DNA of 19,169 nt from Chloroflexota bacterium. GTDB lineage: Bacteria; Chloroflexota; Dehalococcoidia; Lucifugimonadales; Lucifugimonadaceae. The stretch lies in the NCBI GenBank assembly GCA_016189845.1, contig JACPRT010000193.1, positions 1 to 19,169 on the forward strand, written 5' to 3'. The notes under the pieces were generated by a model. That model was not told the DNA's origin. It did not search any database and was given only the letters and a program-made list of their open reading frames with translations. A program made the position numbers and the translations under genes. Shown piece by piece: positions 1 to 6,320 of the stretch (the stretch's first letter is position 1; each line of letters opens with the position of its first letter).

Positions 1-2
1 AG

Positions 3-65
3 CCGATCAAGCGGAAGATTGGCAAGAACGCCGACCCCTGGAACTCCAACAACCGCATGCGTTGA
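3..65 (+). CDS. C-terminal end of an unidentified gene (partial)
   Basis: The third frame is open from the left edge to a TGA at 63-65 and encodes about 20 residues ending in NSNNRMR, rich in Lys, Arg and Asn. The tail is too short to assign to a family. It could be the end of a gene on the same strand as the DUF402 gene that follows about 35 bases later, or a chance open frame. The other two forward frames are also open here, so the call rests only on the position of the stop just before the next likely start. Confidence 0.3.
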   Translation, partial: PIKRKIGKNADPWNSNNRMR

Positions 66-99
66 GGAACGTTCGCAGGTGCCCGCTGACGACAGACGA

Positions 100-729
100 A
101 TGATGGATTCCCGTGGGCGCGGTGGTCGCTGGAAACCTGGCGAGACCGCCGTCCTCCGGTTCGTCTGGCAACGGACCGTGCTCTACGCCTGGCCCTGCCA
201 CGTCATCCTGGACTCCGCGGACCTGGTCGTGCTGTTCGTGCCGGACAAGACTGAGTACAAGCGCAGCAGCCGTATCGACGGTGGCCGCCCCCTTCTTCTT
301 GCGCCATACGTCACGGGCGAGGATGCCCTGTGGCGACGCGACTTTCTGCGACTAATGTTCCCGGGTCATGCGTATTCGATCTGGCTGTTGTGGGACGTAG
401 AACCGAGGCGGCTGGTCTGCTGGTACGTCAACCTGGAGTCGCCATTCGTCAGGACACGAATCGGCTTCGATACGACCGATCACGAATTGGATGTCGTGAT
501 CAGACCGGACCGCACGTGGCACCTCAAGGATGAGGACGAACTCGATGCGATCGTTCGCGGAAGTCTAATTCCGGAACAAAGCGGCAGAGAGATCCGTCAG
601 ACGGCAAGACAGGTGATCGATCTGCTCGAGCAGGGCAAGAGTCCGTTTTCTGATCGATGGGAGAGTTGGGTGCCCGACCCTGGCTGGCCCGCCCCGAAAT
701 TGCCAGCGAACTGGGCCGAACTGGAATAG
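100..729 (+). CDS. DUF402 domain protein (FomD/nucleotide phosphatase-like superfamily)
   Basis: About 209 residues from the ATG at 100; a second ATG at 103 is equally possible. The frame is open further upstream (ATG at 19), but that extension overlaps the preceding stop codon and reads as low-complexity. The central block WYVNLESPFVRTRIGFDTTD followed by HELDVVIRPD is the DUF402 signature, in which acidic residues are expected to bind two divalent metals. Characterised members include FomD of fosfomycin biosynthesis, which hydrolyses a cytidylyl intermediate, and nucleoside di/triphosphatases. The substrate here cannot be deduced. The C-terminal region (SPFSDRWESWVPDPGWPAP) is also family-like. 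No ribosome site is convincing. It is not obviously in an operon with the TA pair, since a relic and a promoter lie between them. Confidence 0.75.
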   Translation: MMDSRGRGGRWKPGETAVLRFVWQRTVLYAWPCHVILDSADLVVLFVPDKTEYKRSSRIDGGRPLLLAPYVTGEDALWRRDFLRLMFPGHAYSIWLLWDVEPRRLVCWYVNLESPFVRTRIGFDTTDHELDVVIRPDRTWHLKDEDELDAIVRGSLIPEQSGREIRQTARQVIDLLEQGKSPFSDRWESWVPDPGWPAPKLPANWAELE

Positions 730-750
730 CCAGAACTCGAGGACTGAGCC

Positions 751-792
751 TCAGCGGTAGCTGATGGTCTCGCCGCCATCGACTGGGATGGT
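751..792 (-). pseudogene. Relic of the 3' end of a fabL gene
   Basis: Read on the minus strand this stretch encodes IPVDGGETISYR and a TGA stop, almost the same C-terminus as the intact FabL at 1580 (ILIDGGETISYR, TAG). Bases 755-792 match 1584-1621 at 33 of 38 positions. Several differences are silent at the protein level and a Val replaces an Ile, so the relic looks like the end of a once-functional homologue rather than a recent copy. Homology stops abruptly on both sides: into the TA promoter at about 793, and before about 753. No other part of an SDR gene is visible nearby. Confidence 0.7.
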
Positions 793-796
793 TCCC

Positions 797-816
797 TATA
801 ATAGTCATGATGACTA
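797..816 (+). promoter_or_regulatory. TA operon -10 box with overlapping palindromic operator
   Basis: TATAAT at 797-802 is a perfect -10 hexamer. It is followed directly by a 15-base perfect palindrome, TAGTCATGATGACTA (802-816, central G at 809), which sits over the expected transcription start. No good -35 hexamer is seen at the usual distance. Phd/YefM-type antitoxins, alone or with their toxin, repress their own promoter by binding such inverted repeats. The palindrome is therefore the likely operator for the antitoxin encoded just downstream. The function is inferred from position and symmetry. Confidence 0.6.
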
Positions 817-850
817 ATAGGTCAATATGATCCACACGGAGAGGTTTGTC

Positions 851-1150
851 GTGCGAAAAGTTAGCGCAGCAGAAGCGAAGGCGCACCTTTCGGCGCTGGT
901 CGCCGAGGTAGCCTATGGGGGGCAGCACGTCGTGATCGAGCGACGTGGAAAGGCTATCGCGGCCTTGGTCAGCATCGAAGACCTGGACCGGCTGGAACAC
1001 GAACGGGCCCGGTCGGCTCGCCCCCAGGGGGCGCTGGCACTCGTTGGCGCCTGGCGCGACATACCTGACAGAAAGCTCGACGCGTTGTTGTCGGACATCT
1101 ATGCAGCGCGTCAGCGGGATACTGGCCGTCCCGTAAATCTGGAGGCCTGA
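851..1150 (+). CDS. Type II antitoxin, Phd/YefM family
   Basis: I chose the GTG at 851 because GGAGAGG lies 6 bases upstream (838-844); an ATG at 827 in the same frame would add eight residues but has no ribosome site. The resulting 99-residue protein has the Phd/YefM N-terminal fold: VSAAEAKAHLSALV, then HVVIERRGKAIAALVSIEDL, the DNA-binding part that forms the dimer. The tail from about residue 60 (GALALVGAWRDIPDRKLDAL) is probably the segment that wraps the toxin. Its TGA (1148-1150) shares its last base with the toxin ATG at 1150, so the two are translationally coupled. It should neutralise the PIN toxin and repress the promoter at 797-816. Confidence 0.9.
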   Translation: MRKVSAAEAKAHLSALVAEVAYGGQHVVIERRGKAIAALVSIEDLDRLEHERARSARPQGALALVGAWRDIPDRKLDALLSDIYAARQRDTGRPVNLEA

Positions 1151-1557
1151 TGTACCTCCTCGACACGGACATCCTCAGCAATCTGGTGAGACGTACGCCG
1201 TCGACCGCTCTGATAGCGAAGCTGGCGTCGGTTCCCGCCGAAGAGCAGTTCACATCGAGCATCACGTTCGGCGAACTGATCTATGGGGCTTTTCGTCTTG
1301 GACCACAAGCGGGGCCACTGCTCGAACGGATTGAGAGCGCATTGATTCCAAACCTCGCTGTTCTCCCATTCGATGCGATGTCAGCGCGCCGGTACGGTCA
1401 GGTCAGGGCCGAGCTTGAGAGCCATGGAACGCCCATCGGAGACGCCGACCTTCGGATCGCTGCGATCGCCCTCGTGCGCGGGCTGACGGTCGTCACGGGC
1501 AACATGCGTCACTTCCAGAGGGTGCCCGATCTGGCCGTCGAGAATTGGCTCGCTTAG
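1150..1557 (+). CDS. vapC: Type II toxin, PIN-domain ribonuclease (VapC family)
   Basis: The protein has 135 residues, the normal size for a single PIN domain. Acidic and polar residues of the Mg-dependent nuclease site are visible: Asp5 in LLDTDIL, Glu42 in TFGELIYGA, Asp98/Asp100 in IGDADLRIAA, and Asn118 in VVTGNMRHF. VapC toxins cleave tRNA or rRNA when the antitoxin is degraded; the target here is unknown. The start ATG overlaps the antitoxin stop by one base, and GGAGG at 1141-1145 gives it its own ribosome site. It ends 22 bases from the convergent fabL stop. The antitoxin is Phd-like rather than VapB-like, a pairing seen elsewhere. Confidence 0.92.
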   Translation: MYLLDTDILSNLVRRTPSTALIAKLASVPAEEQFTSSITFGELIYGAFRLGPQAGPLLERIESALIPNLAVLPFDAMSARRYGQVRAELESHGTPIGDADLRIAAIALVRGLTVVTGNMRHFQRVPDLAVENWLA

Positions 1558-1579
1558 GATCGTTGGCGATCGCTCCGGG

Positions 1580-2335
1580 CTATCGGTAGCTGATCGTCTC
1601 GCCGCCGTCGATCAGGATGGTCTGCCCGCGGATCATCCAGGCATCCTCGGTACAGAGCCAGGCCACGACTTTTGCGACGTCCTCCGGGGTCACGGCCCGG
1701 CCCGCGGGAGTAGACCGCGAGGCGATCTGCTTCACTGCTGCCGAATCGGGAAAGGCTTCGAGAGCGTCCGTCTGGACGAAACCAGCCGAGACGGCGTTTA
1801 CCGCGATCTGCTTCGGGGCGAGCTCGATCGCCAGATAACGGGTCAGGGCTTCCAGGGCCGCCTTGGAGACACCGACCGCGAAGTAGTCGGGCAGGACCCG
1901 GGTCGAGCCGGGACTGGATATGTTAACGATGTGGGCGCCGACTGGCATGACCTTGGCGGCCTCGACAGCGCACAGCCATGGCGCCCGCGCATTGATGTCG
2001 AGCGTCCAGTTCCAGTGTTTGGGCTCAAGCTCGGTGGCGGGCCGCATCACACCGGAAGCTGCGTTGTTGACCAGAATGTCGAGCTTGCCGAGATCAGACA
2101 CGACCTTGGAAATTAGCTCCGGGACGGTTTCGGGTTCGCCGAGGTGGGCGCGCACGCGCAGGCATCGCACACCCTTGGCTGTGATCTCCGCCTCGGCCGC
2201 GCGGGCGGCGTCGTGATTTCGGAAGTAGTTAAAGGCGACATCTGCGCCACGGGACGCCAGTTCAAGGCAGATGGCTCGGCCGATGCCCCTGGAGCCACCA
2301 GTGACGAGAGCGACTTTGCCCTTAAGGGATGTCAT
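1580..2335 (-). CDS. fabL: Enoyl-[acyl-carrier-protein] reductase, FabL type (NADPH)
   Basis: A 251-residue SDR-fold protein when started at the ATG at 2335; the frame is open further upstream, but that part runs into fabG and is not SDR-like. The nucleotide site is TGGSRGIG (12-19). The catalytic pair is Tyr151 and Lys158, spaced Y-x6-K as in enoyl-ACP reductases rather than the Y-x3-K of ketoreductases. NNAASGVMRP, KAALEALTRYLA, STPAGRAV and MIRGQTILIDGG are close to Bacillus subtilis FabL as I recall it. It should carry out the last reduction of each elongation cycle. FabL enzymes are known for tolerance to triclosan. It is the last gene of the operon, 49 bases after fabG. Its 3' end is duplicated at 751-792. 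Confidence 0.88.
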   Translation of the reverse strand: MTSLKGKVALVTGGSRGIGRAICLELASRGADVAFNYFRNHDAARAAEAEITAKGVRCLRVRAHLGEPETVPELISKVVSDLGKLDILVNNAASGVMRPATELEPKHWNWTLDINARAPWLCAVEAAKVMPVGAHIVNISSPGSTRVLPDYFAVGVSKAALEALTRYLAIELAPKQIAVNAVSAGFVQTDALEAFPDSAAVKQIASRSTPAGRAVTPEDVAKVVAWLCTEDAWMIRGQTILIDGGETISYR

Positions 2336-2384
2336 CGAAAACAGCTGGAGGTCGTCATTGGGAGGGACGAAGGTTCTAGAGGGC

Positions 2385-3128
2385 CTAGATCGCCATGCCG
2401 CCGTCGACCCGCAGGACCACACCTGTGATGTACCGGGCCTCCTCACGCGCGAGGAAATCCGCGGCGGAGGCGACCTCGTCGGGGGTGCCAAATCTGCCCA
2501 TGGGGACCCACGTGAGGATCTTTGCCTTCAGCTGCGGCGAGAGCACGTCGACAGTCGCCGTCTCCACGTATCCGGGCGCGATCGTATTCACGGTGATGCT
2601 GCGGGTAGCCAGTTCCTTGGCGAGGCTGTAGGTGAGGGAGTGGATGGCCCCCTTCGATGCCGAATAGTTGGCCTGACCGACGTTTCCACGCAGGCCGACC
2701 ACCGACGAGATGTTGATGATCCGGCCCCATCGCCCTTTCAGCATGCCTGGCACTGCCAGCTTGCAGCACCAGTAAGTGCCCTTGAGATTCGTGTTGATGA
2801 CGGCGTCCCAGTCCTCGTCCTTCATCCGGATCAGCAGAGTGTCCCTGATGATCCCGGCATTGTTGATCAGAATTTCAACCGGACCGTGGGCGTCTTCCGC
2901 GGCCTTGAACATCGCCTCCAGCTCACCCTTGACGGCGACATTGGCCTTGAGAGCGATCGCCGCTCCGCCATTCTTGCGGATCGCGGTGACGACCTCGTCG
3001 GCATCCTTCGGATGCGAGTTGTAGTTCACGACCACCCGGTGGCCCGCAGCCCCCAGACGCAGGGCAATCGCCCGGCCAATCCCTCTCGACGCGCCAGTGA
3101 CCAGAGCGCTTCGTGGCGTATCAGGCAA
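2385..3128 (-). CDS. fabG: 3-oxoacyl-[acyl-carrier-protein] reductase
   Basis: The 247-residue protein is a typical FabG. It has the cofactor loop TGASRGIG (11-18), NNAGIIRDTLL (89-99), Asn114 in INTNLKG, Ser142, and Tyr155/Lys159 in YSASK; the tail ends GVVLRVDGGMAI. It reduces 3-oxoacyl-ACP to (R)-3-hydroxyacyl-ACP with NADPH. The first usable start is a TTG at 3128, which overlaps the end of plsX by 8 bases with no strong ribosome site, so coupling to plsX translation is likely. There is no ATG between this point and the cofactor loop. The partners around it (HadA/HadB-like dehydratase, FabL) make a role in primary fatty acid synthesis more likely than in a catabolic SDR pathway. Confidence 0.93.
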   Translation of the reverse strand: MPDTPRSALVTGASRGIGRAIALRLGAAGHRVVVNYNSHPKDADEVVTAIRKNGGAAIALKANVAVKGELEAMFKAAEDAHGPVEILINNAGIIRDTLLIRMKDEDWDAVINTNLKGTYWCCKLAVPGMLKGRWGRIINISSVVGLRGNVGQANYSASKGAIHSLTYSLAKELATRSITVNTIAPGYVETATVDVLSPQLKAKILTWVPMGRFGTPDEVASAADFLAREEARYITGVVLRVDGGMAI

Positions 3129-4152
3129 CGCCGTTGCCCAGCTTGCCCCGAAGGCGTGCTATCTCCTTCGCAGCCTCATCGACGAAGCCGCCGACCACCG
3201 CCTTGCGGGCGGTCTGGATTGCGTTAGCGACAGCGGCGGCCTTCGCCCGTCCGTGCCCCACGACCGCCACACCCTTCACACCCAGCAGGGGTCCGCCGCC
3301 GTATGCCTCGACCCGGTTGGTCAGGTCGAAGATGCGACGCGCTAGCTTCTCGACCTCATCGCCGGACAGCTTGTCCTTCAGCTGTGCGCGCAAGTCCCCG
3401 GCCAACGCTTCGCCGAGACCCTCGGTCAGCTTCATCACGACGTTGCCTGAAAAACCCTCGCATACGACCACCTCCGCCTTGCCGAACGGCAGATCGTGGC
3501 CTTCGACGTTCCCGATGAAGTTCAGGCCGCTCTGCTTCAGCAGTGGAGTTGTCTCAAGCACGAGCTTGTTGCCCTTGCCCTCTTCTGCGCCCACGCTCAG
3601 GATTGCCACCCGCGGGTTCTCGACGCCGTCGAGCAACCTCGACATCACCGTCCCAAGCGCCGCGAAGTCAGCCAGCTGCCTGGCCTTGCATTCCACATTC
3701 GTGCCGACGTCGATGATGATCGTTTTCGGCGCTGTCCCAATCAGCGGCCCGCCAAGCGCGGCCCGGTCGATTCCCTCGAACGTGCCAAACAGCACCGTCG
3801 CTGCGGCGATCGTGGCGCCCGTCGACCCCATGCTGACGACCGCCTTCGCCTTGCCGGCCTTGACCGCGCCCGCGGCCACGAAGACCGACGCCTTCGGCTT
3901 GCTACGGAAGGCCATCGCAGGGTGCTCGCCCTCGCTGACCACACCCTCGGACGGTACGACCTGGATCGGGAGCCGTTCGGCGCCCGCGTGCTTGGATAGC
4001 TCGGCCTGTAGCGCTGCAGGGTCACCGACCAGTGCGATGGCGACCCCACCTTGCTTCACGGCCATGATTGCGCCGGCAACCGTCTCTGCAGGCGCGAAAT
4101 CGCCCCCCATTGCATCCAGGGCGATCGGAACCATGTCCGCAGGTCTCGTCAA
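3121..4152 (-). CDS. plsX: Phosphate acyltransferase PlsX (acyl-ACP:phosphate)
   Basis: A 343-residue protein, the usual length for PlsX. It starts with the family signature ALDAMGGDFAPAETV and contains VSMGSTGATIAAATVLF, IIDVGTNVECK, FIGNVEGHDLPFG and VVVCEGFSGNVVMKLTEG, all PlsX hallmarks. PlsX converts acyl-ACP and phosphate to acyl-phosphate for PlsY, linking fatty acid synthesis to phospholipids at the membrane. A TTG start at 4152 is preferred because AGGAGGA (4161-4167 on the minus strand) lies 8 bases upstream, overlapping the stop of the preceding gene. An ATG at 4134 is an alternative without a good ribosome site. In many bacteria plsX sits with fabD, fabG and acpP; here fabD and acpP are absent from the window. 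Confidence 0.96.
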   Translation of the reverse strand: MTRPADMVPIALDAMGGDFAPAETVAGAIMAVKQGGVAIALVGDPAALQAELSKHAGAERLPIQVVPSEGVVSEGEHPAMAFRSKPKASVFVAAGAVKAGKAKAVVSMGSTGATIAAATVLFGTFEGIDRAALGGPLIGTAPKTIIIDVGTNVECKARQLADFAALGTVMSRLLDGVENPRVAILSVGAEEGKGNKLVLETTPLLKQSGLNFIGNVEGHDLPFGKAEVVVCEGFSGNVVMKLTEGLGEALAGDLRAQLKDKLSGDEVEKLARRIFDLTNRVEAYGGGPLLGVKGVAVVGHGRAKAAAVANAIQTARKAVVGGFVDEAAKEIARLRGKLGNGVA

Positions 4153-4165
4153 TCCCGCATTCCTC

Positions 4166-4576
4166 CTAAGCCGGCTTCAAAGCAACGAATGCCTGGCCCG
4201 AAACCGCCTCCGAGCCATCCGGTTTGATCACCGCGATCCGGTACTCCACCCAGCGCCTGCCCGGTTCGTCAGTCGCGGCGACCGCTTCGCCGGTCACACG
4301 CACCCTCTCGCCGGGGTACACGGGCGCCTTGAGGCGAACCTTGAGCCTGCCGCTCGACGGCCATTCCCTCGGGAACGCCGTGCTCATCATCTCCGATACG
4401 AACGCGAGCACAAGCATACCGTGTGCGATACGCCTTCCGAACTGAGTCCCGGCCGCATAGCGTTCGTCGAGATGGATCGGGTTGAAGTCGCCGGCGGCCT
4501 CCGCGTAGGCCTGGACCTGGTCCTGCGTGACTTCTTTCGTGACTTCGGCCAGCCGGTGGCCGACCTGGATGGTCAT
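4166..4576 (-). CDS. MaoC-like (R)-specific 3-hydroxyacyl dehydratase, HadB-like subunit
   Basis: A 136-residue single hot-dog domain protein. AEAAGDFNPIHLDERYA places the catalytic Asp30 and His35 of the hydratase-2 motif, followed by FGRRIAHGMLVLAFVSEM and a beta segment RLKAPVYPGERVRVTGE. This matches the catalytic HadB subunit of mycobacterial HadAB and PhaJ-type hydratases. With the HadA-like protein encoded just upstream it probably forms a heterodimer that dehydrates 3-hydroxyacyl-ACP between the FabG and FabL steps. ACP versus CoA specificity cannot be read from the sequence; the operon with plsX, fabG and fabL favours ACP. It starts with ATG 22 bases after the preceding gene. Confidence 0.85.
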   Translation of the reverse strand: MTIQVGHRLAEVTKEVTQDQVQAYAEAAGDFNPIHLDERYAAGTQFGRRIAHGMLVLAFVSEMMSTAFPREWPSSGRLKVRLKAPVYPGERVRVTGEAVAATDEPGRRWVEYRIAVIKPDGSEAVSGQAFVALKPA

Positions 4577-4598
4577 GAGCCGGACGTCTCCGTTCTGT

Positions 4599-4994
4599 TC
4601 ACGCCGGCACGATCACTGTGCTTGACGACGACGCCAGCATCTGCCCCCTGGCGTCGTAGAAAGTGGTGTCAACGGTCGCGAACCGCGAGCCTCGCCTGAC
4701 CGCGTTGCTCTTGAGCACTGCGTCGGCGAATACGGCCACCCCGACCCGTACCGGGCGGACGAACTCACATTCTTGAGCCGCATGAATCGTCCCCGCGGCG
4801 AGGCCAAGCAGCTTGATCATGTGGCTGAGACCGGCGGCGACGACCGCCATCGGCGGCACGAGCCGCTCGGGGCCCGGGGACGCCACCGGCGAAGAATCCC
4901 CGACGGCCCGCACGTAATCGGCAATGTCGGCGTCGCCGAACGTGAACTGGTAACGCGGGAACCGGTGCCCCGCAAAAAGTTCTCCGAGATTCAC
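4599..4994 (-). CDS. Hot-dog dehydratase N-terminal-type protein, HadA-like subunit
   Basis: 131 residues starting at a GTG at 4994, only 4 bases after the stop of the previous gene and without a visible ribosome site, so it is probably coupled. The fold is suggested by FTFGDADIADYVRAVGDSSP near the N-terminus, RLVPPMAVVAAGL, and HAAQECEFVRPVRVGVAVFA in the middle, the pattern of the FAS1-like dehydratase / HadA family. The loop VGDSSPVAS lacks the catalytic His of the hydratase motif. This fits a substrate-binding, non-catalytic HadA partner for the HadB-like protein. Function is inferred from the pairing and the operon. Confidence 0.75.
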   Translation of the reverse strand: MNLGELFAGHRFPRYQFTFGDADIADYVRAVGDSSPVASPGPERLVPPMAVVAAGLSHMIKLLGLAAGTIHAAQECEFVRPVRVGVAVFADAVLKSNAVRRGSRFATVDTTFYDARGQMLASSSSTVIVPA

Positions 4995-4998
4995 GGAG

Positions 4999-5403
4999 TC
5001 AGATTGTATCCGCCTGCTGCTCTTCGTCGCGTCCGCCCCGCAAGGCGTCGGCTTCGTCGAGGAGATGGCGGGCCATCTCGAACGCCTCCGGATTTCGAAA
5101 ATCCAGCTGGGATAGCGCGAGCACCCGGTAGAGCAGACCGGTGGATACGACGGCCTCCGACGCCTGGCCCAGTGGAGGGACTCTTACGCCGAGGGCATCC
5201 GCAATCGCAGTCGCCGCCCGCATCCCGCTCCTGTTGAGATACACCTTTGTCAACAGGCGCCTCTCGTGTATGAGCGACACGCCGCTCCGGGTCTGGCGCA
5301 GGTGCACGCGCACGTGGGCACGCGGCCGGTCGATCAGCTGGTAGGCGTAGTCGAGCGCCTTGGCTCTGCTGGTACCCACTGCGAACGGCAGTATAATCGC
5401 CAT
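4999..5403 (-). CDS. Protein of unknown function heading the fatty acid operon
   Basis: 134 residues (start ATG 5403), soluble, with no signal peptide, membrane segment, cysteine motif or recognisable helix-turn-helix. The middle has Arg-rich strands (RAHVRVHLRQTRSGVSLIHE) and the C-terminal half looks helical (FEMARHLLDEADALRG), ending in an acidic EEQQ tail. I do not recognise the family. It ends 4 bases before the HadA-like gene and heads the unit had-had-plsX-fabG-fabL, so a role tied to fatty acid synthesis is possible but not shown. The run of G just before the ATG is too close to be a normal ribosome site, so the true start could be internal, for example the GTG at codon 9. Confidence 0.6.
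   Translation of the reverse strand: MAIILPFAVGTSRAKALDYAYQLIDRPRAHVRVHLRQTRSGVSLIHERRLLTKVYLNRSGMRAATAIADALGVRVPPLGQASEAVVSTGLLYRVLALSQLDFRNPEAFEMARHLLDEADALRGGRDEEQQADTI
5392..5397 (+). promoter_or_regulatory. Possible -10 box for the rightward SDR genes
   Basis: A perfect TATAAT lies 53 bases upstream of the GTG start at 5451, inside the first codons of the leftward gene as called here. I see no matching -35 hexamer at 16-18 bases. The two start codons are only 47 bases apart, so both promoters must be squeezed into or overlap coding sequence. The call is based on the hexamer and its position alone. Confidence 0.3.
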
Positions 5404-5450
5404 CCCCCAAATTCGGACCCGATCATTTACGAGGGCGGGAGGGCACGTTC

Positions 5451-6251
5451 GTGGAACTCAAGGACCGTGTGGCGATCGTCACGGGTGGCGCGACCGGGAT
5501 CGGCCGCGGGATCGGGCTGGTCCTTGCCAGGAACGGGGGCTCGGTAGTCGTCGCCGACCTCGATGCCGACACCGGCGAGCACACGGCATCCGACATCGCG
5601 AGCATGGGTGTGCAGTCGATGGCGGTCGTCGCCGATGTCACGAAACCGGATTCCATCGAGAAGGCGATCGCCGATGTGCTCGCCAGGTTCAGGCACATCG
5701 ACATCCTGGTCAACAACGCCGGGGTTGCCGGCGCTCGCGGGTGGCAAACCGTCCCGGACTCCCGGGAGGAGGACTGGGTCGCCGCCTTCCAGGTCAACGT
5801 GAAGGGCATCGCGAACTCGACGAACGCGGTCGCGCCTGTGATGCGCACCCAGCGATACGGGAAGATCGTGAACATCGCGTCGATAGCTGGCCGGGAAGGC
5901 AGGCCCGCCTTGCCGCACTATTCGTCGTCGAAGGCCGCCGTGATCAACTACACCCAGGCGCTCGCGGACGAGCTGGCGCCTTACAACGTGAACGTGAACG
6001 CGGTATGCCCGGGCCTGCTCTGGACGCCCATGTGGGACCAGGTCGGCCACCGTTACGCCCAGTTCAACCCCAAGTATCAGGGGCTCCCGTCGCGGCAAGT
6101 CTTCGACACCATGATCAGGGACATCATCCCCCTGCAGCGTGAGCAGACGCCGGAGGATATTGGCAACCTGGTCGCGTTCCTGGTCTCGGAAGATGCCCGG
6201 AACATCACCGGACAGGCGATCAATGTCGATGGCGGTGCGTTCCTCCGGTAG
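5451..6251 (+). CDS. Short-chain dehydrogenase/reductase, classical type
   Basis: 266 residues from a GTG at 5451, with a GGGAGGG ribosome site at 5437-5443. Classical SDR motifs are all present: TGGATGIG (11-18), acidic Asp36 after the second strand (VVADLD), which favours NAD over NADP, NNAG (88-91), Ser144, and Tyr157/Lys161 in YSSSK. The tail NITGQAINVDGG is also SDR-like. A family-specific stretch NAVCPGLLWTPMWD followed by a substrate-loop segment rich in aromatic residues separates it from FabG. It resembles sugar-alcohol, butanediol or 3-oxoacyl dehydrogenases, but the substrate cannot be assigned. It is followed 69 bases later by a paralogue and is divergent from the fatty acid operon. 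Confidence 0.85.
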   Translation: MELKDRVAIVTGGATGIGRGIGLVLARNGGSVVVADLDADTGEHTASDIASMGVQSMAVVADVTKPDSIEKAIADVLARFRHIDILVNNAGVAGARGWQTVPDSREEDWVAAFQVNVKGIANSTNAVAPVMRTQRYGKIVNIASIAGREGRPALPHYSSSKAAVINYTQALADELAPYNVNVNAVCPGLLWTPMWDQVGHRYAQFNPKYQGLPSRQVFDTMIRDIIPLQREQTPEDIGNLVAFLVSEDARNITGQAINVDGGAFLR

Positions 6252-6267
6252 CCGGCGCAACGCCGGC
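6251..6267 (+). other. Intercistronic hairpin between the two SDR genes
   Basis: GCCGGCG (6251-6257), a CAA loop, then CGCCGGC (6261-6267) form a perfect 7-bp stem starting at the last base of the upstream stop codon. There is no T-run after it, so a factor-independent terminator is unlikely. It may stabilise the upstream message or reduce expression of the second gene. Confidence 0.45.
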
Positions 6268-6320
6268 GCGACGGCCAGCCGGCACGGCGGCCGGATACAC
6301 GGCGGTTAGCCGGGAGGGAA

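Noticed and set aside
1566..1573. GCGATCGC palindrome between vapC and fabL
   Set aside because: It is eight bases without a loop or T-run and is common in high-GC genomes; not a terminator or an attachment site on its own.
3113..4699. Long plus-strand open frame (528 codons) opposite plsX and the HadB-like gene
   Set aside because: It is antisense to strongly supported genes, reads as Ser/Pro/Ala/Arg-rich without domains, and is explained by high GC third-position bias.
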